Part shown: one piece after another, positions 1 to 10,600 of the stretch
Layout: each line of letters starts with the position of its first letter
How positions within the stretch are numbered: position 1 is the first letter of the stretch
Assembly: GCA_043721855.1 (NCBI GenBank)
Contig: JAYSPY010000057.1
Span: 1-42,666, forward strand
Direction of reading: 5' to 3'
Source of the DNA: JACMNW01 sp043721855
Lineage (GTDB): Bacteria; Pseudomonadota; Alphaproteobacteria; Rhodobacterales; Rhodobacteraceae
DNA: 42,666 bases
Translations under genes and position numbers: made by a program
Notes under the pieces: model-generated
Database searches by the model: none
Told to the model about the DNA's origin: nothing
What the model saw: the letters and a program-made list of their open reading frames with translations, nothing else

Positions 1-130
1 GCCCTTCCACCGTATCGGCATGAAAGCCCACCCCGTCGCGGATACCGGCAATGCGGCCCGTGAAAATGGCGTCTTCGTCGTCGTAGTCGATCCGGGCGGT
101 ATAGCCCTTGTAGTTCATGGTGTTGGTCAT
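1..130 (-). CDS. hicB: HicB-family antitoxin, C-terminus beyond window
   Basis: The first 43 codons of a HicB-like antitoxin are present; the gene runs off the left edge. The protein begins MTNTMNYKGYTARIDYDD and continues with an AGIRDGVGFHADTVEG segment. This is the N-terminal half of the HicB partial RNase H-like fold, which binds and neutralises HicA and usually carries a C-terminal DNA-binding domain for autoregulation (not visible here). The start at 130 is preferred over the inner ATG at 118 because its ATG overlaps the hicA stop codon as ATGA, implying translational coupling. Order is toxin first, antitoxin second, as usual for hicAB. Confidence 0.88.
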   Translation of the reverse strand, partial: MTNTMNYKGYTARIDYDDEDAIFTGRIAGIRDGVGFHADTVEG

Positions 131-381
131 GGTCTTACCCCGATGCGTTCCAGAAAATCGCGTGCATCGCGCACCTGGTAACGCTTGGCTTCCTTGGCGG
201 GGTGCGGGCGATGAAACGTCCCAACCTCGCCATCCTTTTCGAACCGCACCCGCGATCCACTTCCTTCGATCAACCGCGCCCCTGCGGCCAGAAGCAGGCT
301 TTCAACAGCCGCCCATTCGATCGTGCCTGACACGGGGTCTGTGAAGACGGTGGCAAGGGTTTTGCGGTGCTTGCTGTTCAT
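127..381 (-). CDS. hicA: HicA-family mRNA interferase toxin
   Basis: An 84-aa protein starting MNSKHRKTLATVF. HicA toxins are small double-stranded-RNA-binding-fold ribonucleases that cleave mRNA in the cytoplasm and are inhibited by HicB. The family signature GSGSRVRFEKDG followed by FHRPHPAKEAKRYQVRDARDFLE is present, including the histidine in the FHRPHP segment that serves as the catalytic residue in this family. The reading frame stays open 20 codons further upstream, but the MNSKHRKTL start matches the usual family N-terminus. The stop codon overlaps the hicB start. No Shine-Dalgarno sequence is seen, and a candidate promoter lies directly against the start codon, so the message may be leaderless (inference). 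Confidence 0.88.
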   Translation of the reverse strand: MNSKHRKTLATVFTDPVSGTIEWAAVESLLLAAGARLIEGSGSRVRFEKDGEVGTFHRPHPAKEAKRYQVRDARDFLERIGVRP

Positions 382-387
382 CGCCAC

Positions 388-416
388 AAGATAGGTATAG
401 CTAGCGAAAAATGCAA
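388..416 (-). promoter_or_regulatory. candidate promoter of hicAB
   Basis: On the minus strand TTGCAT (411-416) and TATCTT (388-393) are separated by 17 bp, a good sigma-70-type arrangement. The -10 element lies only 7 bp before the hicA ATG, so transcription would start at or next to the start codon. Judged by eye only. Confidence 0.35.
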
Positions 417-709
417 GCATCTTGCGCGGGGTGCGCTGCACCAGTCAGCTCTGATCCTCCCTAAAGTAGAGGGATTTAGAGAGCGAACGTGGGGGGTGAG
501 TTCCCATGGCTGGAACGGTGATGTGTGGTCCAAGTTTGGGAACACCCCGCAGATGGCAGGAAATGCGGAATGTATACGCCCCCCGATGCATAAGCCTGTG
601 CATAGATCGCACGAACACCTGCCATCATCCTTCGCCGCGCAGAACACGGCGGAATCGTAAGACATCGTTCCAGCGTCACCGACGATGACGGCCTAAGTTT
701 CCAGATACA

Positions 710-737
710 GAAAGGGCGCCCCGTGGGACGCCCTTTC
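710..737 (+). terminator. hairpin, possible terminator
   Basis: GAAAGGGCG (710-718) pairs perfectly with CGCCCTTTC (729-737), a 9-bp stem with a 10-nt loop. A modest T-rich stretch (TATCTTTTT) follows about 5 nt later on the plus strand, which would fit an intrinsic terminator reading rightwards. No convincing plus-strand gene lies upstream, so its role is uncertain. Confidence 0.35.
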
Positions 738-830
738 ATCAGTATCTTTTTCCATCCGGCCGGTTTTTAGATGGTGGGCCTCTGCTATCTTGCCGCAAAG
801 GATTAGGCCGCCATCGGTGCCCGTTCAGCG

Positions 831-1091
831 TCACTTAGCGGCGGCGGTTCGTCGTGACGGTGGCGGCGCAATATCGACCGGCAAGAACAGCGCCGCGCCC
901 TCTGGCTCGCAATGCCCCTTCTTGCGCAGGTCATGCCGCCAAGCATAAATCTGCTGCCGCCTGAGATCATGGCGCTGCGCAACCTGCGTCACCGATGCGC
1001 CGTGACGACCCACCTCGCAAACAACGGCAAACGTCCAGGCATCCGTCCAACGACGCCGACGCTCAACCGCACCCAGAACATCACCGCGCAT
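831..1091 (-). CDS. IS66-type transposase OrfA (TnpA), probably truncated
   Basis: An 86-aa protein starting MRGDVLGAVERRRRW. The segment VTQVAQRHDLRRQQIYAWRHDLRKKG is a helix-turn-helix typical of the small OrfA/TnpA proteins of IS66-family insertion sequences. The tail ALFLPVDIAPP resembles the region after the HTH in those proteins, but the frame stops soon afterwards (AAAK then stop). Relatives are usually about 130 aa, so the C-terminal part is missing. No tnpB or tnpC follows, so this is most likely a remnant of an IS66 element rather than a working transposon. It lies at the downstream edge of the biosynthetic cluster. The family assignment is by recognition; an IS3-type OrfA is the alternative. 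Confidence 0.65.
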   Translation of the reverse strand: MRGDVLGAVERRRRWTDAWTFAVVCEVGRHGASVTQVAQRHDLRRQQIYAWRHDLRKKGHCEPEGAALFLPVDIAPPPSRRTAAAK

Positions 1092-1623
1092 GCCGCCCTC
1101 ACATAAGAGACGTCCATAGTGACGTCATTATGGACGTTCCTAAACCAACCCAAGGGCCTTCTTAAGGCGGCCAATGTCGCGCGGTTACTGTGGTTTTAAG
1201 GCCTGCCATTTTGCCAAGCGGTGCTTTGCCATACCCGTGCTTCAGGCTAAGCGCATCGTCGCCGAGGGCCTGTATTTCCCGCCAAGATGCGCTTTTTTGT
1301 CAGCCGGGACGACGCGCATTGGGGTTGGGGGCGCCAGCGGTGGCTGCCATCCTGGATGCACACCCTGCGAATCGTCCCGCCTCATGTCAGGTTCTGTGCA
1401 AAGCTGGAAACTTACCCGATAATCATAATTATGTAATACTAGTTCGTATTTTCTCACACCAAGGCAGTGCCATGAGCAGTGGCTAAATCAGTCTTGCAGC
1501 GGTTTTTTTGCTCAGACCCTCGTATGCGCGATGTGGGGCGTATTGATCTGCTGCATCGCGGCCCGATCGGGACTTTAGCGGAAATATATCAGATGACCCG
1601 CCTGACCCGCCCGGCATATGGCA
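1092..1623. other. gap between transposase remnant and 3' end of the cluster
   Basis: No supported gene is seen in about 530 bp apart from the palindrome at 1110-1137. A 55-codon plus-strand frame starting with GTG at 1479 (MAKSVLQRFF...) runs into the end of the large synthetase gene at 1646; it is not recognised and has only a weak upstream AAGG. A short palindrome CCCGATCGGG lies at 1562-1571. No clear terminator for the minus-strand synthetase operon was found here. Confidence 0.45.
1110..1137. repeat. 28-bp near-perfect palindrome
   Basis: Arms ACGTCCAT (1110-1117) and ATGGACGT (1130-1137) flank a second palindrome, TGACGTCA (1120-1127). The whole 28 bp is self-complementary except for one mismatched position pair. 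It lies 18 bp upstream of the transposase start, a position suited to an operator or an element-end signal. Confidence 0.75.
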
Positions 1624-4600
1624 TCAGCCCCCGGCACGGGCGTTAATCAGCCGGGCCAGGTTCTGCACATGGTCACCCTTCAGCATACTCAAGTGGTCCC
1701 CGGTGATTGAGATCATCTCAAGCTGCCCGTCCTCGGCCACCCCGGCCCAGCCCAGGCTGGCGTCTGCTTCCAGCGACAGCTTCTGCATCAACCGCACCGG
1801 ACGTGACAAGAACAGGGTAATCGGGGCACCAACCGCGCCCCCCTGATATCCGCGTGCGGCCACTCTCCATGCGGTTTCCATCACCTGATAGCGATGGTGT
1901 GATAGGCTGATACGGCGCGTTGCCGCCTGAATAGTGCCTTGTAAAAGGGGCCGGATTATTTTTTTGGAGATGCGCCCGCCCAAATAACCAAGCCCCTCAT
2001 TGCGCAGCAATTCAACCTCATGGTGCAGGCGCCGGCCCCAGGTCGACCGAACTTTTGGCACGAAATCCACCGCAAATCCCGGCGCAAACGTGTCCAGAAT
2101 AAACAATCGCGCGATCACCTCGCCTGCGGCTTCAAGCTGGCGCGCCATTTCCAACGCAGTCAAAGCCCCCCCGGAATATCCTGCCAACAGATAGGGGCCG
2201 CTTGCTTGATGCTGCCGCAGATAAACAATGTTTTCTTGCGCCATCTCTGGAATGGACCCGCGCGGATAATGCCCCAAGACGCCGCGCGTCTGAAACCCGA
2301 TGACAGGCCGCCTACGCCCCAGTAACGAGCCTAATTCTACCAGATTGTTCACATTGCCGCCCACCCCGCCCACGATGAACAGCGCCCGCCCGGCACCCGC
2401 AGCAGGCCCCGGATGGATCACCGTGCTGGTATCCCAAGCCTCATCTGGGTTTACCACGGCGGCCGAAGCGGCGCTGGCTGGCTGCGTCTGTTCGGGGAAA
2501 AGCCTTGCCAGTTCGCGCAGGGTTTGATGCCGAAACAGGGTCGAAATTGGCAAATCGACGCCAAATTCCTTGCGAATTTTGTCGAACATCCGCACCGCCA
2601 GCAAAGAGTGCCCGCCAAGCGCAAAGAAATTTGATGTGGCCGCAATTTTTGTGTGACCAAGAACATCCCCCCAGATTTTGGCCAGACGTTGTTCTGCAGC
2701 CGTTTGAGGCAGGTCACTCTCGGGGGCGGGTGTCACAGCCGATATTGGTGCCAGACGCCGTCGATCCACCTTGCCATTAGAGTTCAGCGGGATCTCATCC
2801 ATCGCGATAAAAAAGGTGGGCCGGGCAAAATCGGGCAGCTGCTTTTTGACATGATCACCCAACGCAGCGGATGAGACGCCTTTGCCCCTGGGGTCTTTTG
2901 GCACAAAATAGGCGACAAGAATTTTATCGGCCTGCCCTTCGGGCACCGATGCCAGAACCACAGCCTGCTGTACCCCCGGATGGCTTTCGATAGCGGCTTC
3001 CACTTCGGATAATTCGACCCTGAAGCCGCGAATTTTGACCTGACTGTCGATCCTGCCAAAGAACCGGATCACACCGTTGCCCGGATCCAGCGCCAGATCG
3101 CCTGATCGGTACAGCCGCAATCCCGGGTGCCAAGGGACAGTGATGAATTTCTCTGCCGTAAGATCGGGACGGTTCCAATACCCAAGCGCCAGCCCGCGAC
3201 CGGCGATGCACAACTCTCCCATCACCCCGGTCGGGACCGGTTGAAGATTTTCATCCAGAATATAGATCTGTGTGCCCGGCACAGCCCGCCCGATTGGCAG
3301 CGCCTGCCCCGAGGCAATATCCGTGGTCTCGATGACATGGGTGTTGGTCACATTGCTTTCTGTCGGCCCGTAGCCATTGATCACGCTGACATTGGGACAC
3401 ACCGCTTTCACCCGGGCCACATGGCCGGGTGAGACAATATCGCCGCCCACAATCACCTGATGTACCGCCGAAAAGGCCTCGGGGCGGCTGTCGGCGACGG
3501 CATGGAACAACCCCGATGTCAGCCACAGGGTGTTGACCCCATGGCTTGCAACGGCCTCAGCCAGATCGGCAATCGACAGCGCGCCATCCTTGGGGATCAC
3601 CACGGTGCCGCCATGCAAAAGGGCTGCGAAAATATCAATGATCGACGTGTCAAAGGCAAAAGCCGATGAATGCAGCGTCACCGTGTCTGGCCCCAATGAA
3701 AGCCAATCGGTATCGCAGAGCATCCGGATCACCGACCGATGCGGCAGCACCACACCCTTTGGAGTGCCGGTGGTGCCCGAAGTAAACATCACATAAGCAA
3801 TCGAGGCCCCAGTGATCTTTGGGGTCGGTGCTGCTGCGTTTTTTGTTGGAAAGGCGTCGTAAGGCAGGGTCTTGATACCCGCCGCCGTCACCGGCGGACA
3901 TGCGCCAAGCAATATCTTGATCCCGGTATCTTGTGCCATGAAGGCCAGTCGCTCGGCGGGAAGTGCTGCATCAAAGGGCACATACCCCGCCCCCGCCTTC
4001 AACACCCCAAGCACCGCCACCATCAGGGCAAGCGAGCGTTGCGATGAAATTCCCACCAGATCGCCCGGACCTATGCCCCGCACTGCAAGATCCGCAGCCA
4101 GCGCGTCCGATCTTGCAGCCAGGGTGGCATAATCCATCGCCTGGGTGCCAAAGCGCAGGGCTATGCTATCGGGGCTGCGGGCGGCCACAGCACCAAAAAC
4201 CTCTGGGATAGTCTGCGGGCCGGCAGCACCCGGATCTTGCAGTGTGCCGCTGGCGGGGCGTCGCGTATCGCCAATCAGGAACCGGCTTAGTGGCGCGTTC
4301 AATCCGTCAGCTATGCTGACGATGCCGCGCAAAAGCTGCAGAAAGTTTTCCGCATGCCGCTCGATCGTCTCGGCATCAAACAGATCGGTATTGTAGTTCC
4401 AGGCGAAGGTAACCCGGTTTGGGGTATCCAACAAATTGAAGAACAATTCAAAATGCTCGTGCCCGGTCGCGTTTGCGACAAGCGTTGTTTCCAGGTTCCG
4501 GAAATCCGGGGGATCGGACAAATTGTCGATATTCACGACGACTGGTACGATCGCCACGCGCGACACATCGCGCACCACATTCATATCGCGCATAAGTGCG

Positions 4601-7600
4601 CCATAGGTGTAATTCTGATGATCTATCGCATCCAGCATGCTGCGTCTTGTCTGGGCCAGAAAGGCCGCAAGGCTGAGCCCGGTGTCTATCCGCGCCCTGA
4701 TGGGTAGAAAATTCACGCCGTGGCCCACGACTCCTTCCAAACCATGCGACAATTGCCCCGATGATGGCAGGCCTACGACAACATCCCGCGCGCCCGTCAG
4801 GCGCGACAGATACAACTGGAACGCCCCGAAAATCAGTGTCCGCAGCGAGGTTTCAGCCTCGGCCGCGCGTACGCGCAGGCCGCGTTCAAGGGCCGGGTTC
4901 AGCACGCTGGTGACACGGTCCGCGGTGGTGGTCATCACCTGCGGATGTGGCCGGTCTGTCGGCATGTCCATCGCTGGAATGCCATCTGCAAAGGTTTGCA
5001 GCCAGTAATCGCGGTGCACGGCAGCCTCGGCAGACCCGCGCCATGCGGTTTCAGCCGCCAGAAGATCGGCAATACTGCCCGGGGGGGCCAGCATGGCCGC
5101 AGGTCCGCCTGCTGCGCTGGAATAAAGGGCGGCCAGATCGTGCATCACCACGCCCATTGACCAACCGTCACAGGCGATATGATGCACAAACAGCATCAAT
5201 TCGTGTCGGTCATCTGACGCCTGTATCAGCACCGCCCGTATCATCGGGCCCTGCCTAAGATCGAAGGCCTGCCCGGCTATGTCTTTGTGAATGGTATCGC
5301 GCCTGGCGCTGCGTTCTGCCGCTGCCAGTCCGGCCAAATTTACAAAGTCCAGCGGTACAGTACCCGCAGGCTGGATGGTCAGGACAAAGTGTTCAACATC
5401 GAACCCCGCACGCAGGCTGTCATGACGCGCGATGATCCCGTCAAGCGCTGTCTGCAGCGCCGCCCGATCAGGTTTGCCCTTGATATGCAGACTGAACGAC
5501 AGATTGTAGGACAGCGAGCTTTCAGGGTTGATCAAGATCGCAGTGGCAATTTCGCGCTGCGCTTCGGTCATTTCTATCTGACGCGGTTCTATCTGACGGG
5601 GCGCGTTCAGGATCAGCGGGCTGGCTGTGACAGCAGGCATGGATGCTTTATCCAAGCCCTGCAGGGGGGGGTCTGTGCCCAAGGGGGCGGGCGCAGCGAT
5701 GGTGACGCCGCGTTCTTTCAAAACCTGTGTCAAAGCTTTGACAGTCGGTGCCTCGAACAAGGTCGCCAGGGGCAGATTTTGGCCAAACTCCTTGCGGATG
5801 CGGCCAAACATCCGCACCGCGTTCAGCGAATGGCCACCAAGCGCGAAGAAGTCATCCTCGATCGCCACCGCCTCGATCCCCAATATCTCGCCCCAGATCG
5901 TGGCCACGCGGGCGCTGACCGGATCGGCGATCACCCCATCGCCACCGCTGGGGCGCTTTTGGGCGGCCACCGGGGCCCTGGTGCCCGCGGACATCGCCAG
6001 CCGCACCATATCCAGCGCCACCGGTGATGCCACCAGCGCGCGAGCGCTCTGTGCAAAGACCCTTGCCAGCACGCAGCCCGCCTCGGTTGCCCGGATGCCG
6101 GTGCCCAGCAACTGGTCTGTCAGGCTGGCAGCAGTCGGCTCTGCCTGCAAAGCCCCGCCTGCAACGGCCCGCATGGCCAGATGTTCGATGATCATCACAT
6201 CAACGCCGTCGGGCGTGGCAATCACCACATCAAAGGCCGCAAATTTTCCCACCTCGCCTGTCACCCGCCGTGCCCGTGCAACCACCGTCATCGGCAACGG
6301 ATGCAGCACCCGGATCCGGTCGACCGACATCGGCACATAAACCACGTCGCCTGCGCCGCCATCCGCCAGGGCATGCAGCCCCACCGTCGCCGCCATATCC
6401 AGCAACGCCGGATGCAGCGGATGATCGGCCAGATCGCTGGCAAAATCTGGGGCAAGATCAAACACCCCCTCGGCCACATCCCCCGCCAGCGTCACCCGGC
6501 CTACATTTTTCCAGCGGGGGCCAAAGGCGATCAGCACCTCTTGCGGCGCATGGCCAGACCGGGGGGCCAATGCCGTTGGCACAGCATCGCTTAGGCCCAT
6601 GGGGCGTTCGCGGTCGGCGTAACGGGCCAGCCTGATCTGCGCGCGGGCATGTTCCAACGGCGCCTCTGCGGGATTGGCGGTGCTTGTTATCAGCAGTTCA
6701 AACCCGTTGTGAACCGGGGCAAGCTGCACAGAGACCCGGCGCGGCAGGCCTTTGCCAAAGACCATTGGCACAGCCAGCGACAGCGCTTGAATTTCAAATG
6801 CACTTTGGCCCAGCATGGCCAAGGCCGCAGCATAGGCCAGTTCCATATAAGCGGTGCCCGGCAGCACCGGCTGGCCTGCCACCACGTGTTCTGCCACGCG
6901 CCAGTCATGATCCGGGTCGATCACCGCCTCAAAGCGGATGCTGCCATCGTCGAGGTCTATGCGTGTGCCAAGCAGGCCGTCATTCACCGCCTCGCCCGCG
7001 CCATAGCTGCGCGCCGCCATCCCGGTATCACGCCACACGCCCCAGGCAATCGAGAAGCCGTCACGCCGTGCGGCCGCCATCGCCTCCAGCACCGCGTTGG
7101 CCGCGACATAATCGGTCTGGCCCGCACCGCCGATCACCACCGACGACGATGAGATGACAGCAAACAAATCAACCGTGCCTTCCGGCAGCAGCCGGTGCAG
7201 CACCTCGGCCCCCGTCACCTTGGGTGCCATATCGGCGCGTGCTTCGATCAGTGGTTTTACGGATAGCGGCGCGTCATGCAGCAGCCCCGCCGCATGGATT
7301 ACGCCGTGAATGGCGCCAAACCGGCTGCGCACAGCGATCAACGCCGCCGCCATCGCCGCGGGGTCGGTCACATCGGCGGCGATAAACATCACCTCGCCGC
7401 CAGCCTTTATAATGGCGGCTTCAAGCACAGCGTCTGCCCGTGCACTGCGCGACAGCAGCGCCAGCCGCGCATCCGCAGCCTGTGCCAGCCACAGCGCCAT
7501 TTGCCGCCCGATGCCGCCCATCCCGCCAGTGACCAGATAAACCCCGCCCTGCCGCAGCCGGGATGGCAGGGTGGCAGGCACCGGTGCCGGGCTGGCCACA

Positions 7601-10600
7601 CGGCTGCGGATATGGCGGGCCGCACCGCGCAGAGCCACATGATCGGACCCCGTCGCCATGGCTGCCTCGGCCAACAGTGCCTGTGCGGCCTCCGTATCTC
7701 CGCCAAAGCTGCCCAGATCAATCAGCGCCGCCGTCAGCCCTGGAATTTCGCTTGGGCCAGATCGCACCGGCCCAAGCAGGCTGGCGGCAAACGGGTTGGT
7801 CAATGCCTCATCCGCGACCGATGCGGATCCAGAGGTTGCAAAGACCAGATGCGTGCCTGCCCCGGCATCCGCCTCTTGCAGCATCCGCGCCAGCAGATAG
7901 CCATGGTCAAAAACAGTGTCTGCCAAGGCTGGATCCAGCCCCCACAGCGATAGAATGCGCGCAGGAATTGCGGGCATGGCCGCTGCTAGCGCCTCAAAAT
8001 CCTCAGCCGCATCTGGGCGCAGGGTAAAGCCGTCCGGTGCGGGCGCAAATCCGTGGCCCGCGCGCAGAACCGTCACCCCGGCCCCGGCGCGGCCCAGCGT
8101 GGCCAGCACGGCGGCAGACACGGCGTCACCCCCCGCCAGCACCAGCCAATCGCCGCGCAGATCAGGGGTGGCCCCGGACCGCGCCGCTGTTTGCCAGCCC
8201 AAGGTTTCCACCCAATCGGCCATATCGGCGATGCGGGTCAGGACCAATGGCGCCTCTGCCTCAATCCCCGCACCGCGGCCGGGCTCTACCCAGTGGCGTG
8301 TTTTCTCAAACGCATAGGTTGGCAGGGATATGCGCTGGCCTTCGGCCCCGTGCAATCTGTCCCAATCCACCGCTACGCCATTGGCCCAAAGCCCGCCAAA
8401 AGCGGCACTGATAACGCCCAACTCATCATCACCGTCGCGTGGGCGCGGGGCGGATGGCAGAATAGCCACCGGGCGGTGCGCGGGTGTGGCCATATCAATC
8501 AGCGGGCCAAGGGTCTGCCCCGGCCCGACCTCGATCACAATGCGGTTCTCAGTGGCAAAGGCGGCGGCAATCGCATCAGTGAAGCGCACTGTATGGCGCA
8601 GATGGCGCACCCAATAGTCGGCGGACGCGATATCATCGCCGCTGGCCCAATCGCCGCGCAGCGATGATACCATCGGCACGCCCAGCTTGCCAAAGCGCAC
8701 GCCGTCAAAGCCTGCGCGAAACGTCTCTAACTGGCCGTCAAGCTGGCGCGAATGCGCCGCCACATCAATATGAATGCGCCGCGCCGCGTGATCAGTGCCT
8801 GCGAGCCGTGCTTCCAGCGCCTCGATTTCTGCCAAGGGGCCGGATACCACCGTCGCCTGTGCCATATTGATGGCGGCAATATCCAGATGATCGCCCAGCA
8901 GCTTTTCCACCGCGGGCGCGCATTGTGGCACCGTGGTCATCGCCCCCGCCGGGGCCGCATCCATCACTTGGCCGCGCAGGGTCACGATGCGCAGCGCGTC
9001 CTGAAGGGTCATCGCCCCCGCCGTGACAGCGCCGGCATATTCGCCCACGCTATGGGCAAGGATCGCATCGGGTTTGATGCCCCAGCTTTCCCAATGTTTG
9101 GCATAGGCATATTCCAGAATGAACAGCGCGGGGATGGCATAGCCCGACCGGCCCAGTTTGCCGCGGGCTTGCGGGTCCTCCAGCGTGCGATCAAACATCA
9201 TCGTAAACAGATCGGCGGGCGCATCTTTCGGCAGGCCATCAAAGCAGGCCTGCACTGCCTGCGCAAAAGCAGGCGACTGCGCCAGCATGCCCGCCCCAGC
9301 GCCGGGATATTGCGCGCCACCCCCCGGAAACAGGAATACGATGCTGGGGGGCGTGGCGCTGGCGCGGCCGCGCTGCACAAAGGCCGAGGCTTTGGCAGAC
9401 AGTGCTGCCGCCAGATCGTCAGCCCCCCGCGCGGCCACCACCATGCGCTCAGAAAACGCGCGGCGTCCGTTGCGCAGAGTAAAGGCAATATCGGCAGGAT
9501 CAGCCGTGTTAGAGCCTAAAAATGGCGCCCATTTGTCGCCCGTACGGGCCAGCGCCGCCGCATTGCGCGCGGAAAACGGAAACACCCGCCAGCCATCGGT
9601 GCTTTCGGTTCTGGCCCGCGCAGGCGCCTCTTCGACGATCACATGGGCATTGGTGCCGCCGACGCCCAGCGAATTGACCGCGGCGCGGCGCGGCGTTGGC
9701 CCTTGCGGCCAATCGCGGCCCTTGGACACCACTTCAAACGGGCTTTTGGCAAAATCAAAGCGGCTGTTGGGTGTCTTGAAATTCAGGCTGGCGGGCAGGT
9801 GTTTGTGGCGCATCGCCTCGATCACCTTGATCAGGCTTGCGGCGCCGGCAGCCGTATCCAGATGCCCGATATTGGTTTTCACCGATCCGATGCCGATGCT
9901 GCCACGCGGGGCTTTGCCGTAAACCTGTTGCAAGGCGGCCAGTTCAATCGGGTCGCCGATGGGCGTGCCGGTGCCATGCGCCTCGATGTAGCTGATGGAT
10001 TGCGGCGTCACACCCGCCAAAGCCACGGCTTCCGCCGCCGCCTCGGCCTGCCCGTCCACCGATGGGGCGAGGTAGCTCGCTTTGCCCGCCCCATCATTGT
10101 TGATGGCCGTGCCAAGGATCACCGCCTTGATATCATCGCCGTCGGCCACCGCATCGGCATAGCGGCGCAAAATCACAAGGGCAGACCCAGAGCCGAACAC
10201 CGTGCCCTGGCTCGCGTCATCAAACGCCCGGCACAGACCATCGGGCGACAGAATCTCGCCTTCGGCGAATTTATAGCCGACCCGGTGTGGCAATTCGATC
10301 GTCACACCTCCTGCGATTGCCATGTCGCATTCCATGTTCAACAGCGAATTGGCCGCCATATGCACGGCGACCAGCGATGTGGAACAAGCGGTTTGTACCG
10401 CCACCGACGGCCCGGTCAGATTCAGAAGATAAGACAGCCGGGTTGGCATGAAATCCTTGTCATTGCCGGTATGGCGCAACAGGAACAGGCCGATTTCTTC
10501 GACCAGGGCCGGATTGGACAGCAGGTTGAACGGCAAGTAGGCTTGCATGCCGGACCCCGCATAAACCCCGATCCGGCCATCAAAGTTTTCGGGCATGTGC

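Larger units (their letters stand above)
382..830. other. gap between hicA and transposase remnant
   Basis: No convincing gene is seen in about 450 bp. Short open frames exist on both strands but none resembles a known protein. The stretch holds the hicA promoter candidate, a small inverted repeat TCCCT/AGGGA at 458-474, and a hairpin at 710-737. It is probably decayed or non-coding DNA. Confidence 0.5.

Noticed and set aside
1479..1646. 55-codon plus-strand frame starting with GTG, overlapping the synthetase 3' end
   Set aside because: Unrecognised, with a weak ribosome-binding site, and overlapping the conserved end of a real gene on the other strand; mentioned only in the gap entry.
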